From positions 620,001 through 684,000 of the forward strand of contig NZ_BAAGBE010000001.1 of the NCBI RefSeq assembly GCF_047149785.1: a DNA stretch of 64,000 nt, in the 5' to 3' direction. This document shows positions 35,521 to 42,844 of the stretch, one piece after another; the stretch's first letter is position 1; every line of letters begins with the position of its first letter. The position numbers and the translations under genes are program-made. This DNA comes from Nitrobacter sp047149785. GTDB taxonomy: Bacteria > Pseudomonadota > Alphaproteobacteria > Rhizobiales > Xanthobacteraceae. Below the pieces are notes generated by a model. That model made no database searches and had not been told where the DNA came from. It saw nothing but the letters and a program-made list of their open reading frames with translations.

Positions 35521-35805
35521 TCACGTGGTCCGGCCGGTGCTCTTCTGCGACGCCAGAAAATCCGACAGTTTGGCGGTTTGTTTGGGCGTTGCCTTCTTGC
35601 CGCGGGCGGGCGCTTTCACCGGCTTCGGTTGCGCCGCCTCTTCGGCTTCCTTGGCGAGCCGTAGCGCGCGCAGGCGTTCCATATTCTTGCGTATAGCGAC
35701 GTCGCGGGCTTCGATGTCTGCGCGCGCCTTCGCGCCCTCGATGGCGGCAGTGCGCATGCGCTCGTTGCGGGCCAGTTGTGCGGGGCTCGGCGGAGGCTTG
35801 GTCAT
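35521..35805 (-). CDS. conserved small charged protein
   Basis: The protein has 94 residues from ATG 35805. The frame is open to 35961, but that part is arginine/proline-rich and antisense to the DUF899 leader. The sequence begins MTKPPPSPAQLARNERMR and has a long charged helix (ARADIEARDVAIRKNMERLR, then ALRLAKEAEEAAQ). It ends in a Lys/Ala-rich tail APARGKKATPKQTAKLSDFL. It is likely a cytoplasmic, possibly nucleic-acid-binding protein. I recall similar hypotheticals in Bradyrhizobium but no function. It is divergent from the DUF899 gene. Confidence 0.65.
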   Translation of the reverse strand: MTKPPPSPAQLARNERMRTAAIEGAKARADIEARDVAIRKNMERLRALRLAKEAEEAAQPKPVKAPARGKKATPKQTAKLSDFLASQKSTGRTT

Positions 35806-35952
35806 GGAACCGATATAGGCACGATCCGCCGGAATGCCAGAGCAGGGCCGGGGTTTGCCGGTCGGCCGTCGTCGTCCGGAACCCGGCTCGAAGGCCCGCG
35901 TTGTCTCCGTTCGATTCCGCAAGCGTCCCCACCCGCATCCCGCGAGGCCTCC

Positions 35953-36672
35953 ATGGAACATCTGCGATATCCGAACGAGAGCGAGGGCTATCGCGTGGCG
36001 CGCAACCGGCTGCTGGAGGAGGAGACCAAGCTGCGCGCGCAGATCGAGGCGGTGGCGGCGAGACGCCGCGCGCTGCCGCTGGGTGGCGAGGTACCGTGGG
36101 ACTACGTGTTCGAACGCATCGGCGACGACCTCATGCCGCGGAAGGTGAGGATGTCAAAGCTGTTCGGGCCGCACGACACGCTGATCCTCTACAGCTTCAT
36201 GTACGGTCCCGAGCGCGAATCGCCGTGCCCCGGCTGCACGCATCTTCTGGACGGGATCGACGGCGCCGCGCGGCATCTCACCCAGCGCGCGGCGTTTCAC
36301 GTCGTTGCCAAATCGCCGATCGCGCGGCTGATGGCGTTCGCGCGCCGGCGCGGCTGGCAGCACCTGTCGCTGCTCTCGACCGCCGGCAACTGCTACGACG
36401 GCGACTATTTCGGCGACACCACGAAATTCTCAAAAGCCATGCGCGCGCAGCACAGGGTGCCGGAAGGCCAGAACTGGGACGAGACCATCTTCAACGTGTT
36501 CAAGAAGCGCAACGGAAAAATCCATCACTTCTGGGGTTCGGAAATGGCCTTCGCTCGGTCCGCGCCGGGCCAGCACCACCGCGCCGGCGATCTCGCCGAT
36601 CCCTTGTGGAATTTGCTCGACATGACGCCGGAGGGACGAGGGGAGACGTGGTTTCCGAAGGTGGAATATTAG
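35953..36672 (+). CDS. DUF899 family thioredoxin-like protein
   Basis: The protein has 239 residues from ATG 35953. An N-terminal helix (NRLLEEETKLRAQIEAVAAR) is followed by the DUF899 core: KLFGPHDTLILYSFMYGPER, the Cys pair in SPCPGCTHLLDGIDGAARHL, and RAAFHVVAKSPIARLMAFAR. It then has FNVFKKRNGKIHHFWGSE. The fold is thioredoxin-like with a CPGC motif. Biochemical function is unestablished; redox or detoxification roles have been proposed for the group. The frame extends upstream to 35776 over the divergent small gene, but the context supports 35953. Confidence 0.88.
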   Translation: MEHLRYPNESEGYRVARNRLLEEETKLRAQIEAVAARRRALPLGGEVPWDYVFERIGDDLMPRKVRMSKLFGPHDTLILYSFMYGPERESPCPGCTHLLDGIDGAARHLTQRAAFHVVAKSPIARLMAFARRRGWQHLSLLSTAGNCYDGDYFGDTTKFSKAMRAQHRVPEGQNWDETIFNVFKKRNGKIHHFWGSEMAFARSAPGQHHRAGDLADPLWNLLDMTPEGRGETWFPKVEY

Positions 36673-36749
36673 GCAGCCGTCGTTGTGACATTGCGCAGGT
36701 GGCTGGGATAAACCCGACCATGACGGAGATACGCAGATGTCCGCGCGAG

Positions 36750-38303
36750 CTAAGAGCGAAGTTTGCATTCGGACAGCAGGCTCTGCGCATGAGTCGCCTG
36801 TATTCGCTCCCCGCATTCGCAGACGAGCTCTTTTCGATCAGAAATTACCACCGTACCACATGAGGGGCAAACATAGGCCCAGTTTTCGAGTAGTTGATTA
36901 ATTTCGATTTTTGGAAACAGGGCGATCAAGAGTCTTAGATCGCTGACGCCGTAAAGATGAAGAGGTCGGCTACCTTGATTCTCAATTTCGTCAATCTTCT
37001 TAATTGCACCGGAGTTTTGCCATGGGCCGATTCTATTTCGGGCTGCTTGGACGGAGATACGCAGTACATCGCTGGCTAATTGGTTAACAGTGAACGTTGC
37101 CGTTGCCAGTTTCTTTAATTGAATGAAACTATTGCCGAATAGCTCCTCTGCTCGTTCTTGTGCGAATGTCTGAATACCTCGGAAAATTGTTTCTTTTGGG
37201 ATGGTAGGAGAAATTGGGTCTGAGCGGGTGTGTTCATCGACAATTCGCCCGCATACTCTAATCATGTCTCGTGGCGAGCCAGCCCCTAACCATGCGACCA
37301 GACGATGTGTGTTTAAGTCTTGAGTGTCGGTAAGCGAATTAAAGCTACTGTGTACGCCGTGGCTATATTCGCGCAATCGCTCCGAGAGCATCTTTTCTAA
37401 TTCGGCAGTCTTCCAGTTCAACTCAAATATTTTAATCCGATCTGGTCTAGCGCCATGGCTAACATATTCATCCTTCAATTTGTCCCAAAGGAAAAACTTG
37501 AACGCGATCCCTTTTGTCTCAAGAGTCGGAAGGTCGGAGATTAAAGAACGAACTAACGCGAATGACTGCCGAGCATCTGCACCCGTAAGGACTGTTTCAT
37601 CGACGCGGTCGATTAGTATATAAATTGAACGGAGGCCGCATTTTTTCGCAATTTCAACCTGCCTTCGAATATGAAATTTAAGCTGCTCATCTCGTTTGCT
37701 GTCATCGAATTTTAGCTGTGTTGCATCTATTGCACCGAAGCCATATTTCGCTATGAAAGCGTTAATAAGAGCGGCTATTTTGCCACCATATTTATTCCAA
37801 AGATCGTTCGCTTTGTCTCCAAAGTTCTTAAGTGATTTTAGCGCGCGCTCGAATTCTTCGGCCGAGAACGTCCCGAGAAAACGTTCAATTTGGAATTTCA
37901 GGATTTGCTTATCTTGGTCGGATAGTTTTGCAATCTTTTGAGGTTGACGATCAAGTTCGAATAAAATTCCTAGGAGAATAAGTGTGGCTATGTTCTTCAA
38001 ATGGTAGTCGAGCGTAGCATCGTTCAACGAGAATTTAGTGGAGATAGGAAAGTCATCATACGTCGCGCAAAGAAAGGCTTGAGATTCACTACTCTTCTCA
38101 ATCATCACGCGTTGAGCCGTTTTACCTCCGCCGCGCGGTGCAAGTATCACTTGGCTTTTCGGGTTATCTGCATCGCCAAGTACGGACGAAAAATAGGGAG
38201 GTGGTACGAAGTATCGTTCGAGTTTTGGTTCTTCGCCGGCATTAGTTGACTGAAACGGATCCTCCACAAATTTCTGTGCGGCAAGAAATGCGTTGACTGC
38301 CAC
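36750..38303 (-). CDS. P-loop ATPase in AT-rich insert, Sll1717-like
   Basis: The protein has 517 residues from GTG 38303, which has a G-rich ribosome-binding site. Walker A is VILAPRGGGKTAQRVM (about residue 55), and a Walker-B-like block with an Arg-Asp is IYILIDRVDETVLTGADARQ. It then has a sensor-like DRIKIFELNW and LVAWLGAGSPRDMIRVCGRI. The C-terminus has a zinc ribbon, CPSCGTVV and CECGERI. Overall it resembles the P-loop ATPases named after Synechocystis Sll1717, a STAND/KAP-like group that I associate with defence or stress islands. The gene is visibly more AT-rich than everything around it, indicating transfer. No toxin or nuclease partner is adjacent. The function is unknown. Confidence 0.7.
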   Translation of the reverse strand: MAVNAFLAAQKFVEDPFQSTNAGEEPKLERYFVPPPYFSSVLGDADNPKSQVILAPRGGGKTAQRVMIEKSSESQAFLCATYDDFPISTKFSLNDATLDYHLKNIATLILLGILFELDRQPQKIAKLSDQDKQILKFQIERFLGTFSAEEFERALKSLKNFGDKANDLWNKYGGKIAALINAFIAKYGFGAIDATQLKFDDSKRDEQLKFHIRRQVEIAKKCGLRSIYILIDRVDETVLTGADARQSFALVRSLISDLPTLETKGIAFKFFLWDKLKDEYVSHGARPDRIKIFELNWKTAELEKMLSERLREYSHGVHSSFNSLTDTQDLNTHRLVAWLGAGSPRDMIRVCGRIVDEHTRSDPISPTIPKETIFRGIQTFAQERAEELFGNSFIQLKKLATATFTVNQLASDVLRISVQAARNRIGPWQNSGAIKKIDEIENQGSRPLHLYGVSDLRLLIALFPKIEINQLLENWAYVCPSCGTVVISDRKELVCECGERIQATHAQSLLSECKLRS

Positions 38304-38409
38304 CGCTGCCCCCCATCTGTTCGCGTCCCTCCGGCCGTAACATCAGAACTGCTGCACCTCAATAGCTTCCGTAATGACCAACAGCCTCCGCATGCTCGGG
38401 GGCAGTATA

Positions 38410-38438
38410 TTGACAAAGGTTGTGATTTGGATTATATT
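38410..38438 (+). promoter_or_regulatory. near-consensus sigma-70 promoter
   Basis: TTGACA at 38410-38415 and TATATT at 38433-38438 are separated by exactly 17 bases. This is the best housekeeping-type promoter I found in the window. It points rightward, away from the ATPase gene (start 38303 on the other strand), into a region without protein-coding genes. Confidence 0.65.
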
Positions 38439-38444
38439 CCTATC

Positions 38445-38960
38445 AATCCCGCCCCATAGAGGGGCGGCTCGCGATCGTCACGAACGCGGGGCGGGATGCG
38501 GTGGACGCGGCAGCGTCAGGCCGGAATGAAGGTCGCAGGGCGCAAGCCCGGAGCGAGGATGCTTTCCTCTTACGGAGGGGCATTCGAACTTCGGACGCCG
38601 CGTGAGGGACCGGAAGTCCGGCTGACGACGACGTTGCGCGTCGCGGCCGGGGCGGAGATGCGCTCCACCGTGACGCCTTTGCGCGCCGGCCCAAGTCGTG
38701 TGGTCCTTGCCGAAATCCGGCCTGCTCTTTCGCGCGCCAGCCGGCTCGCAAAAGTACCGCGGAGACGACGGCGTCAGGTCTCGACCGTTGCCGGGGAGAG
38801 CACGAAGCAAGCCGAAAAAACCACCGCGTGCGGAACGCCGGATGTATCCGGTGCTTTCGTGGTGGCTAACTCGTGCGCTTGTTTTTATCGCGCATGAGGC
38901 TGCGGACGCACCATGCGTCCGGCGTTCCGCGCGCCCTCACTTTTGGGCGTAGCGCGAATG
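38445..38960 (+). ncRNA. candidate structured non-coding RNA
   Basis: Downstream of the promoter the sequence folds repeatedly. CCCGCCCC at about 38448 pairs with GGGGCGGG near 38490, enclosing GCCCCATAGAGGGGC. A long stem, GCGTGCGGAACGCCGGATG (38826-38844), pairs with CATGCGTCCGGCGTTCCGCG (38912-38931). The ATGTATCCGGT region forms a smaller loop inside. No reading frame here has family character. I recall related sequence in Bradyrhizobium genomes with different but complementary arms (GCGCAGGGAAGGCCGG and its partner), which would be covariation; this needs verification. It may be a mobile intergenic element, an RNA gene, or both. Confidence 0.4.
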
Positions 38961-39118
38961 GGGCAAGCCCCAAGCGCGCGTGAGAGGGACGGGATAGTTG
39001 AGCGACGGCGTCCCCGCGCCGCAAACAACAGGGGTGATGTCGCACGTCTGGAGTTTACCGTGGATTGTCATGAGCGCGAATAGCGCAAGCGCCACGCGCA
39101 TTTTCGCGACAGCGCGCG

Positions 39119-40942
39119 CTACGCAAGCGGCCCCGTCGCGGCGTCGAGCCAGACTTTTGTGGCCTCGTCGAGATGCGGGCGCACCTCGCGGCGGACGCGG
39201 GCATGGTAGTCGTTGAGCCAGCGCGTTTCGTCGGCGCTGAGGCTGCGGTCGATCAGGCGGCGGTCGATCGGCGCCAGCGTCAAGGTCTCGAAACCGTTCA
39301 TGGGCTTCTCGGCACCCGGTATCTCAGCGGCCGTGACCAGTACCAGATTTTCGATCCGGATGCCGAAGGCGTCACGCTTGTAATAGCCCGGCTCGTTGGA
39401 CAGGATCATGCCGCGCTTCAAGGGCGTGGTGCCGAGTTTCGAAATCCGCGCCGGACCTTCATGCACCGAGAGATAGCTGCCGACGCCGTGACCTGTGCCG
39501 TGCTCGAAGTCGACGCCGGCCTGCCAGAGGAATTGCCGCGCCAGCGTGTCGAGCTGTGCGCCGGTGGTGCCGTCGGGAAACACCGCACGCGCGATGGCGA
39601 TGTGGCCGCGCAGCACGCGCGTGAAACGGTCGCGCATCTCGTCGGTCGGCTGGCCGATCGCGATGGTGCGGGTGACGTCGGTGGTGCCGTCCTCGTATTG
39701 CGCGCCGGAATCGATCAGCAGCAGGTCGCCGGCCGCGATGCGGCGGTTGCTCTTGCGGGTGACGCGATAATGCACGATGGCGCCGTTCGGCCCGGTGCCC
39801 GAGATAGTCGGAAAGGAGACGTCCTTCAGCGCGCCGGTGTCGCGACGGAAGGTTTCCAGCGCCTCGACGGCGTCGATTTCGGTCAGCGTGCCCTTCGGCG
39901 CCTCGCGGTCGATCCAGGCGAGAAACCGCGCCAGCGCCACGGCGTCGCGTTGATGCGCGCTGCGCGCGCCCGCGATTTCGGTCGGGTTCTTCACGGCCTT
40001 CAGCAGCGCAACGGGATCGTTGCCGCGCATCGGCGTGCCGCCTGCGGAGGTGATGAGGCGGCTCAACGCGTCGGCGGCGGTGGCGCTGTCGAGTCCGATG
40101 GATGCGCCGGATCTCGCCGTTGCGGCCAGCGCCTCGGTCAACGCATCCGGTTCGCGCACCTCGGCGTTGCGCTCCAGATGATCGCGGCTGACGTTGGAGA
40201 GTTTGCGGGAGTCGATGAACACGACGGGGCAGCCGTCCTTCGGCACCAGCGCATAGGACAAAGGCAGCGGGGTGTGCGAGACATCGGCGCCGCGGATGTT
40301 GAAGGTCCAGGCCACGGCGTGGGAATCCGACAGCACCAGTGCATCGACGCCGAGCTTCGTCATCTCGGCACGGATGCGCGCCAGCTTGTCGGCCTCGGTC
40401 TCGCCTGCGAACCTCGCGCCATGGATCGTGACCGGGCCGAGCGGCGGCGCGGGCCGATCGGTCCAGATGCTGTCGATGGGATTGGTCTCGACGGGAATCA
40501 GGTCGGCGCCGGCCTTCGCGCAAGCCTTTGCGAGACGCTCCGCCGCCGCGGACGTATGCAGCCATGGATCGTAGCCGAGCCGGTCGCCGGCACTGAGATG
40601 CTCCGCCAGCCAGTTTTCGGGAGGCGGATCGACCAGCGAGGCGATGGCCCAGGCGTGAGTATCCACCTGTTGCGCCGCCTGCAACGTGTAGCGGCCATCG
40701 ACAAACACCGCGGCCTCTTTCGAGAGCACGACGGCGAGGCCGGCCGATCCGGTGAAGCCGGTGAGCCATGCCAGCCGCTCCTCGGAGGGCGCGACATATT
40801 CGTTCTGCTGCTGGTCGGCGCGCGGAATCACGAAGCCGGTCAACTGTCGCCGGTGCAACTCCTCGCGAAACGCGGCGAGGCGGGCGGTGAGCGCGACGCC
40901 GCCCTCGAGGTCCTCGAAGGTCTGAAAGTGGGCTTCGAACAT
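39119..40942 (-). CDS. aminopeptidase P family (Xaa-Pro) metallopeptidase
   Basis: This is an M24-family peptidase that removes N-terminal residues before proline. The 607-residue protein has the long three-domain form: two creatinase-like N-terminal domains (GFVIPRADQQQNEYVAPSEE) and a catalytic pita-bread domain. Metal ligands are visible in LLIDSGAQYEDGTTDVTRTI (two Asp), GHGVGSYLSVHEGP (His), and the two Glu of ILSNEPGYY and GIRIENLVLV. The C-terminal extension ends RREVRPHLDEATKVWLDAAT. It follows prmA on the same strand by 57 bp and is the last gene before the non-coding insert. Confidence 0.95.
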   Translation of the reverse strand: MFEAHFQTFEDLEGGVALTARLAAFREELHRRQLTGFVIPRADQQQNEYVAPSEERLAWLTGFTGSAGLAVVLSKEAAVFVDGRYTLQAAQQVDTHAWAIASLVDPPPENWLAEHLSAGDRLGYDPWLHTSAAAERLAKACAKAGADLIPVETNPIDSIWTDRPAPPLGPVTIHGARFAGETEADKLARIRAEMTKLGVDALVLSDSHAVAWTFNIRGADVSHTPLPLSYALVPKDGCPVVFIDSRKLSNVSRDHLERNAEVREPDALTEALAATARSGASIGLDSATAADALSRLITSAGGTPMRGNDPVALLKAVKNPTEIAGARSAHQRDAVALARFLAWIDREAPKGTLTEIDAVEALETFRRDTGALKDVSFPTISGTGPNGAIVHYRVTRKSNRRIAAGDLLLIDSGAQYEDGTTDVTRTIAIGQPTDEMRDRFTRVLRGHIAIARAVFPDGTTGAQLDTLARQFLWQAGVDFEHGTGHGVGSYLSVHEGPARISKLGTTPLKRGMILSNEPGYYKRDAFGIRIENLVLVTAAEIPGAEKPMNGFETLTLAPIDRRLIDRSLSADETRWLNDYHARVRREVRPHLDEATKVWLDAATGPLA

Positions 40943-40999
40943 TGCGCGGGTATTCTAGAATTCCGGGATGGCGTCCGCAACGGCGGAGCGGGATCAGCG

Positions 41000-41896
41000 C
41001 TACCCTCGATTCTGCATCAGCAGGCTGCACCATCCGTCGACCCGCATCTGCCGGATCAGCACCAGCCCCTGCGCCCGGTAGGCCGCGATTACGCCGCGGG
41101 TCTGATGCGGCAGCAGCCCCGACAGGATCACCACGGCCTCGGACGCAAGGTGGGTCGCCATGACCGGCGCCATCTGCCGCAGCGGGTTGGCGAGAATGTT
41201 CGCCAGCACCAGATCGAACGGCGCGCGGGCGCGAAACAGCGGCGCGGAAAAGCCGGTCGCGCAGATCGACTCCACAAGATCGCCGACGCCGTTCAGCGCG
41301 GCGTTCTCGTTCGCCACGATCGTCGAACGCGGGTCGATGTCGCTGGCCAGCACTTTCCGACGCAGCGCCTTGGCCGCGGCGATGGCGAGGACGCCGGTGC
41401 CGGCGCCGAGATCGAGAACCCGCCGCGGCATCTTGCTGCGCAGCACCTGATCGAGCAGCAGCAGGCAGCCGCGGGTCGTGCCATGGTGACCGGTGCCGAA
41501 CGCCAGCGCGGCCTCGATCTCGATGCCGAGTTTGTTTGGCGGGACACGCGCGCGGTCATGCCGGCCATGGACGACGAAACGGCCGGCGGGGACCGGCGCC
41601 AGTCCTTCGAGGCTGGCCTCGACCCAATCCCTGGCGGCGATGGTGTCGAAGACGACGGTTCGCGCGACGGCATCGCCGGCGGCCAGCGTGACTTGCGCGC
41701 GAATTCGCTCTTCATCGGGCGGAGTGGCGAAGTGCATCGAAACGCCCCAGCGCCCGTCGCTGTGTTCGAATGCGGCGACGGCAAGTTCGCCGCCGTCGAG
41801 TGTCTCGGTCAGGAGGTCGACCACCCGCCGCGCGATCTGCTCCTCGCCGATGGCAAAGGTGGCGCGACTGGTCGCCGGCGTGACAGCGCTGGTCAT
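41000..41896 (-). CDS. prmA: ribosomal protein L11 methyltransferase
   Basis: This is a class I SAM methyltransferase that trimethylates ribosomal protein L11. From ATG 41896 it has 298 residues, near the family size; the open frame reaches 42073 but that part is unlike PrmA. The N-terminal substrate domain includes DWVEASLEGLAPVPAGRFVV. The SAM domain has RRVLDLGAGTGVLAIAAAKA and LVLANILANPLRQM, containing the N-I/V-L-A-N catalytic-loop motif. RGVIAAYRAQGLVLIRQMRV closes the fold. It lies between a small membrane protein gene and pepP on the minus strand, likely co-transcribed. Confidence 0.95.
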   Translation of the reverse strand: MTSAVTPATSRATFAIGEEQIARRVVDLLTETLDGGELAVAAFEHSDGRWGVSMHFATPPDEERIRAQVTLAAGDAVARTVVFDTIAARDWVEASLEGLAPVPAGRFVVHGRHDRARVPPNKLGIEIEAALAFGTGHHGTTRGCLLLLDQVLRSKMPRRVLDLGAGTGVLAIAAAKALRRKVLASDIDPRSTIVANENAALNGVGDLVESICATGFSAPLFRARAPFDLVLANILANPLRQMAPVMATHLASEAVVILSGLLPHQTRGVIAAYRAQGLVLIRQMRVDGWCSLLMQNRG

Positions 41897-41918
41897 CGGA
41901 CATCCGACGTATGCGTGT

Positions 41919-42200
41919 TCAGGGCCAGATCGTGTTCCAGTTTCTGATGAGATAGCCGATGCCATAGGCCGGTCCGGCGACGAGAAGAATGGCAAGGACC
42001 ATGACAAGCCAGCCCTTGAAGACACCGGCCCAGCCCCCCGTCTGCCAAAGCTCCCGCGGCCCCGGATGACCATAGGCCCACAGTGACCAGGAGGCGGCCA
42101 GGACCAGGTAGATGTCGAACGTGTTCAGGGACGTGCCGATGTAGCCTCCGTATAAAGGGATGATGATCGTGAGAAAGACCCGGCCAAGAATTTGCAGCAC
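41919..42200 (-). CDS. small membrane protein, 93 residues
   Basis: Two to three hydrophobic segments: LGRVFLTIIIPLYGGYIG, TFDIYLVLAASWSLWAYG and GWLVMVLAILLVAGPAYGIG. Between them is the hydrophilic HPGPRELWQTGG loop. No signal peptide cleavage site or family name is evident to me. It stands 22 bp upstream of prmA on the same strand and could be the first gene of that operon. Its start faces the DnaA-box-like cluster across the divergent intergenic region. Confidence 0.6.
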   Translation of the reverse strand: MLQILGRVFLTIIIPLYGGYIGTSLNTFDIYLVLAASWSLWAYGHPGPRELWQTGGWAGVFKGWLVMVLAILLVAGPAYGIGYLIRNWNTIWP

Positions 42201-42299
42201 ATAGACCCCCGGTAGTTGTCTGCTTTCGCACCTGCTTTAGTGCAAATTGGAAATTTAGACGATGGAAAACGCATGGGCTGAAAGACGCAGGCGGCCGGA

Positions 42300-42410
42300 A
42301 TGACAACAAAGCGGCGGCCTGAGGTTGCCAAGAAGGCGGCCCATGTGGGTGTCGGAGCCGGTAAATCCAGCAAGAAAGCGTCGAGCATGAATGTTGAAAT
42401 CTTCAATTAA
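42300..42410 (+). CDS. possible 36-residue basic small protein
   Basis: ATG 42300 is preceded by an AGGCGG stretch and reads MTTKRRPEVAKKAAHVGVGA then SSKKASSMNVEIFN and TAA. It is strongly basic. Its ATG overlaps (ATGA) the stop of a still shorter upstream frame (MENAWAERRRRPE). There is no known family, and it may be chance. It lies upstream of the DnaA-box-like cluster. Confidence 0.25.
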   Translation: MTTKRRPEVAKKAAHVGVGAGKSSKKASSMNVEIFN

Positions 42411-42429
42411 TAGAAATACATACCGTGGT

Positions 42430-42519
42430 TTATCAACAGCTTCAGATCTGAAGCGGCAAACTCTCTTTCAGAATATTATCAACAGCTTTTCCACATAGGT
42501 ATCCACAGATTTATCCTCA
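42430..42519 (+). promoter_or_regulatory. phased cluster of five DnaA-box-like nonamers
   Basis: All five lie in one orientation and each differs by one base from TTATCCACA. They are TTATCAACA (42430-42438), TTATCAACA (42476-42484), TTTTCCACA (42487-42495), GTATCCACA (42499-42507) and TTATCCTCA (42511-42519). Start-to-start distances are 46, 11, 12 and 12 bases, about whole helical turns. AT-rich DNA (CTTCAATTAATAGAAATACA) lies directly upstream. The cluster is in a ~500-bp divergent intergenic region. It could be a replication-initiation site, a DnaA titration site or a DnaA-regulated promoter. Confidence 0.65.
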
Positions 42520-42700
42520 GCTTGTCATCAAGCTTCGCAGACGCTTTCGACAGCCTTGTCCGGCGACAAAGGCGGTCCTGGTCGCGACCCGCGAGGGTTA
42601 ATCTCCGGTAGCTCCTGTGTCCAAATCTCAGCGAAATCGCGGCGACGTTTCTTAGAGATTTGTCGTTATCGATGCTCTCCAAGCAGAACGCGGAGGCGTC

Positions 42701-42841
42701 ATGGAAGGCATCGACGAGGTCGAGCCGGCCGGAAGGATATCCGGAATCGCGGTCGAGGACATCATGTGGGCAGTCGGTATCAGCATCGTTGTGCTCGGAC
42801 TGACTCCGTTAGTGGCGGTCTATGTATTGCTGATCGCCTGA
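42701..42841 (+). CDS. 46-residue membrane microprotein
   Basis: A strong ribosome-binding site (GGAGG, 5 bases before ATG 42701) starts a 46-codon frame. The first ~20 residues are acidic (MEGIDEVEPAGRISGIAVED), followed by one transmembrane segment, AVGISIVVLGLTPLVAVYVL, ending LIA. A single-pass inner-membrane microprotein with the N-terminus probably in the cytoplasm is expected. The gene is too short for usual gene callers. It converges on the FAD oxidoreductase with 3 bp between the stop codons. Function unknown. Confidence 0.6.
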   Translation: MEGIDEVEPAGRISGIAVEDIMWAVGISIVVLGLTPLVAVYVLLIA

Positions 42842-42844
42842 GCG

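Noticed and set aside
36722..37064. 15-base direct repeat GACGGAGATACGCAG flanking part of the ATPase gene
   Set aside because: One copy lies inside the gene, so it does not bound the insert, and a 15-base match is expected by chance about once or twice in 64 kb.
39173..41947. A 924-codon open frame on the plus strand
   Set aside because: It lies antisense to aminopeptidase P and prmA, both with complete motifs; its composition is Arg/Gly/His-rich as expected for an antisense shadow of high-GC genes.
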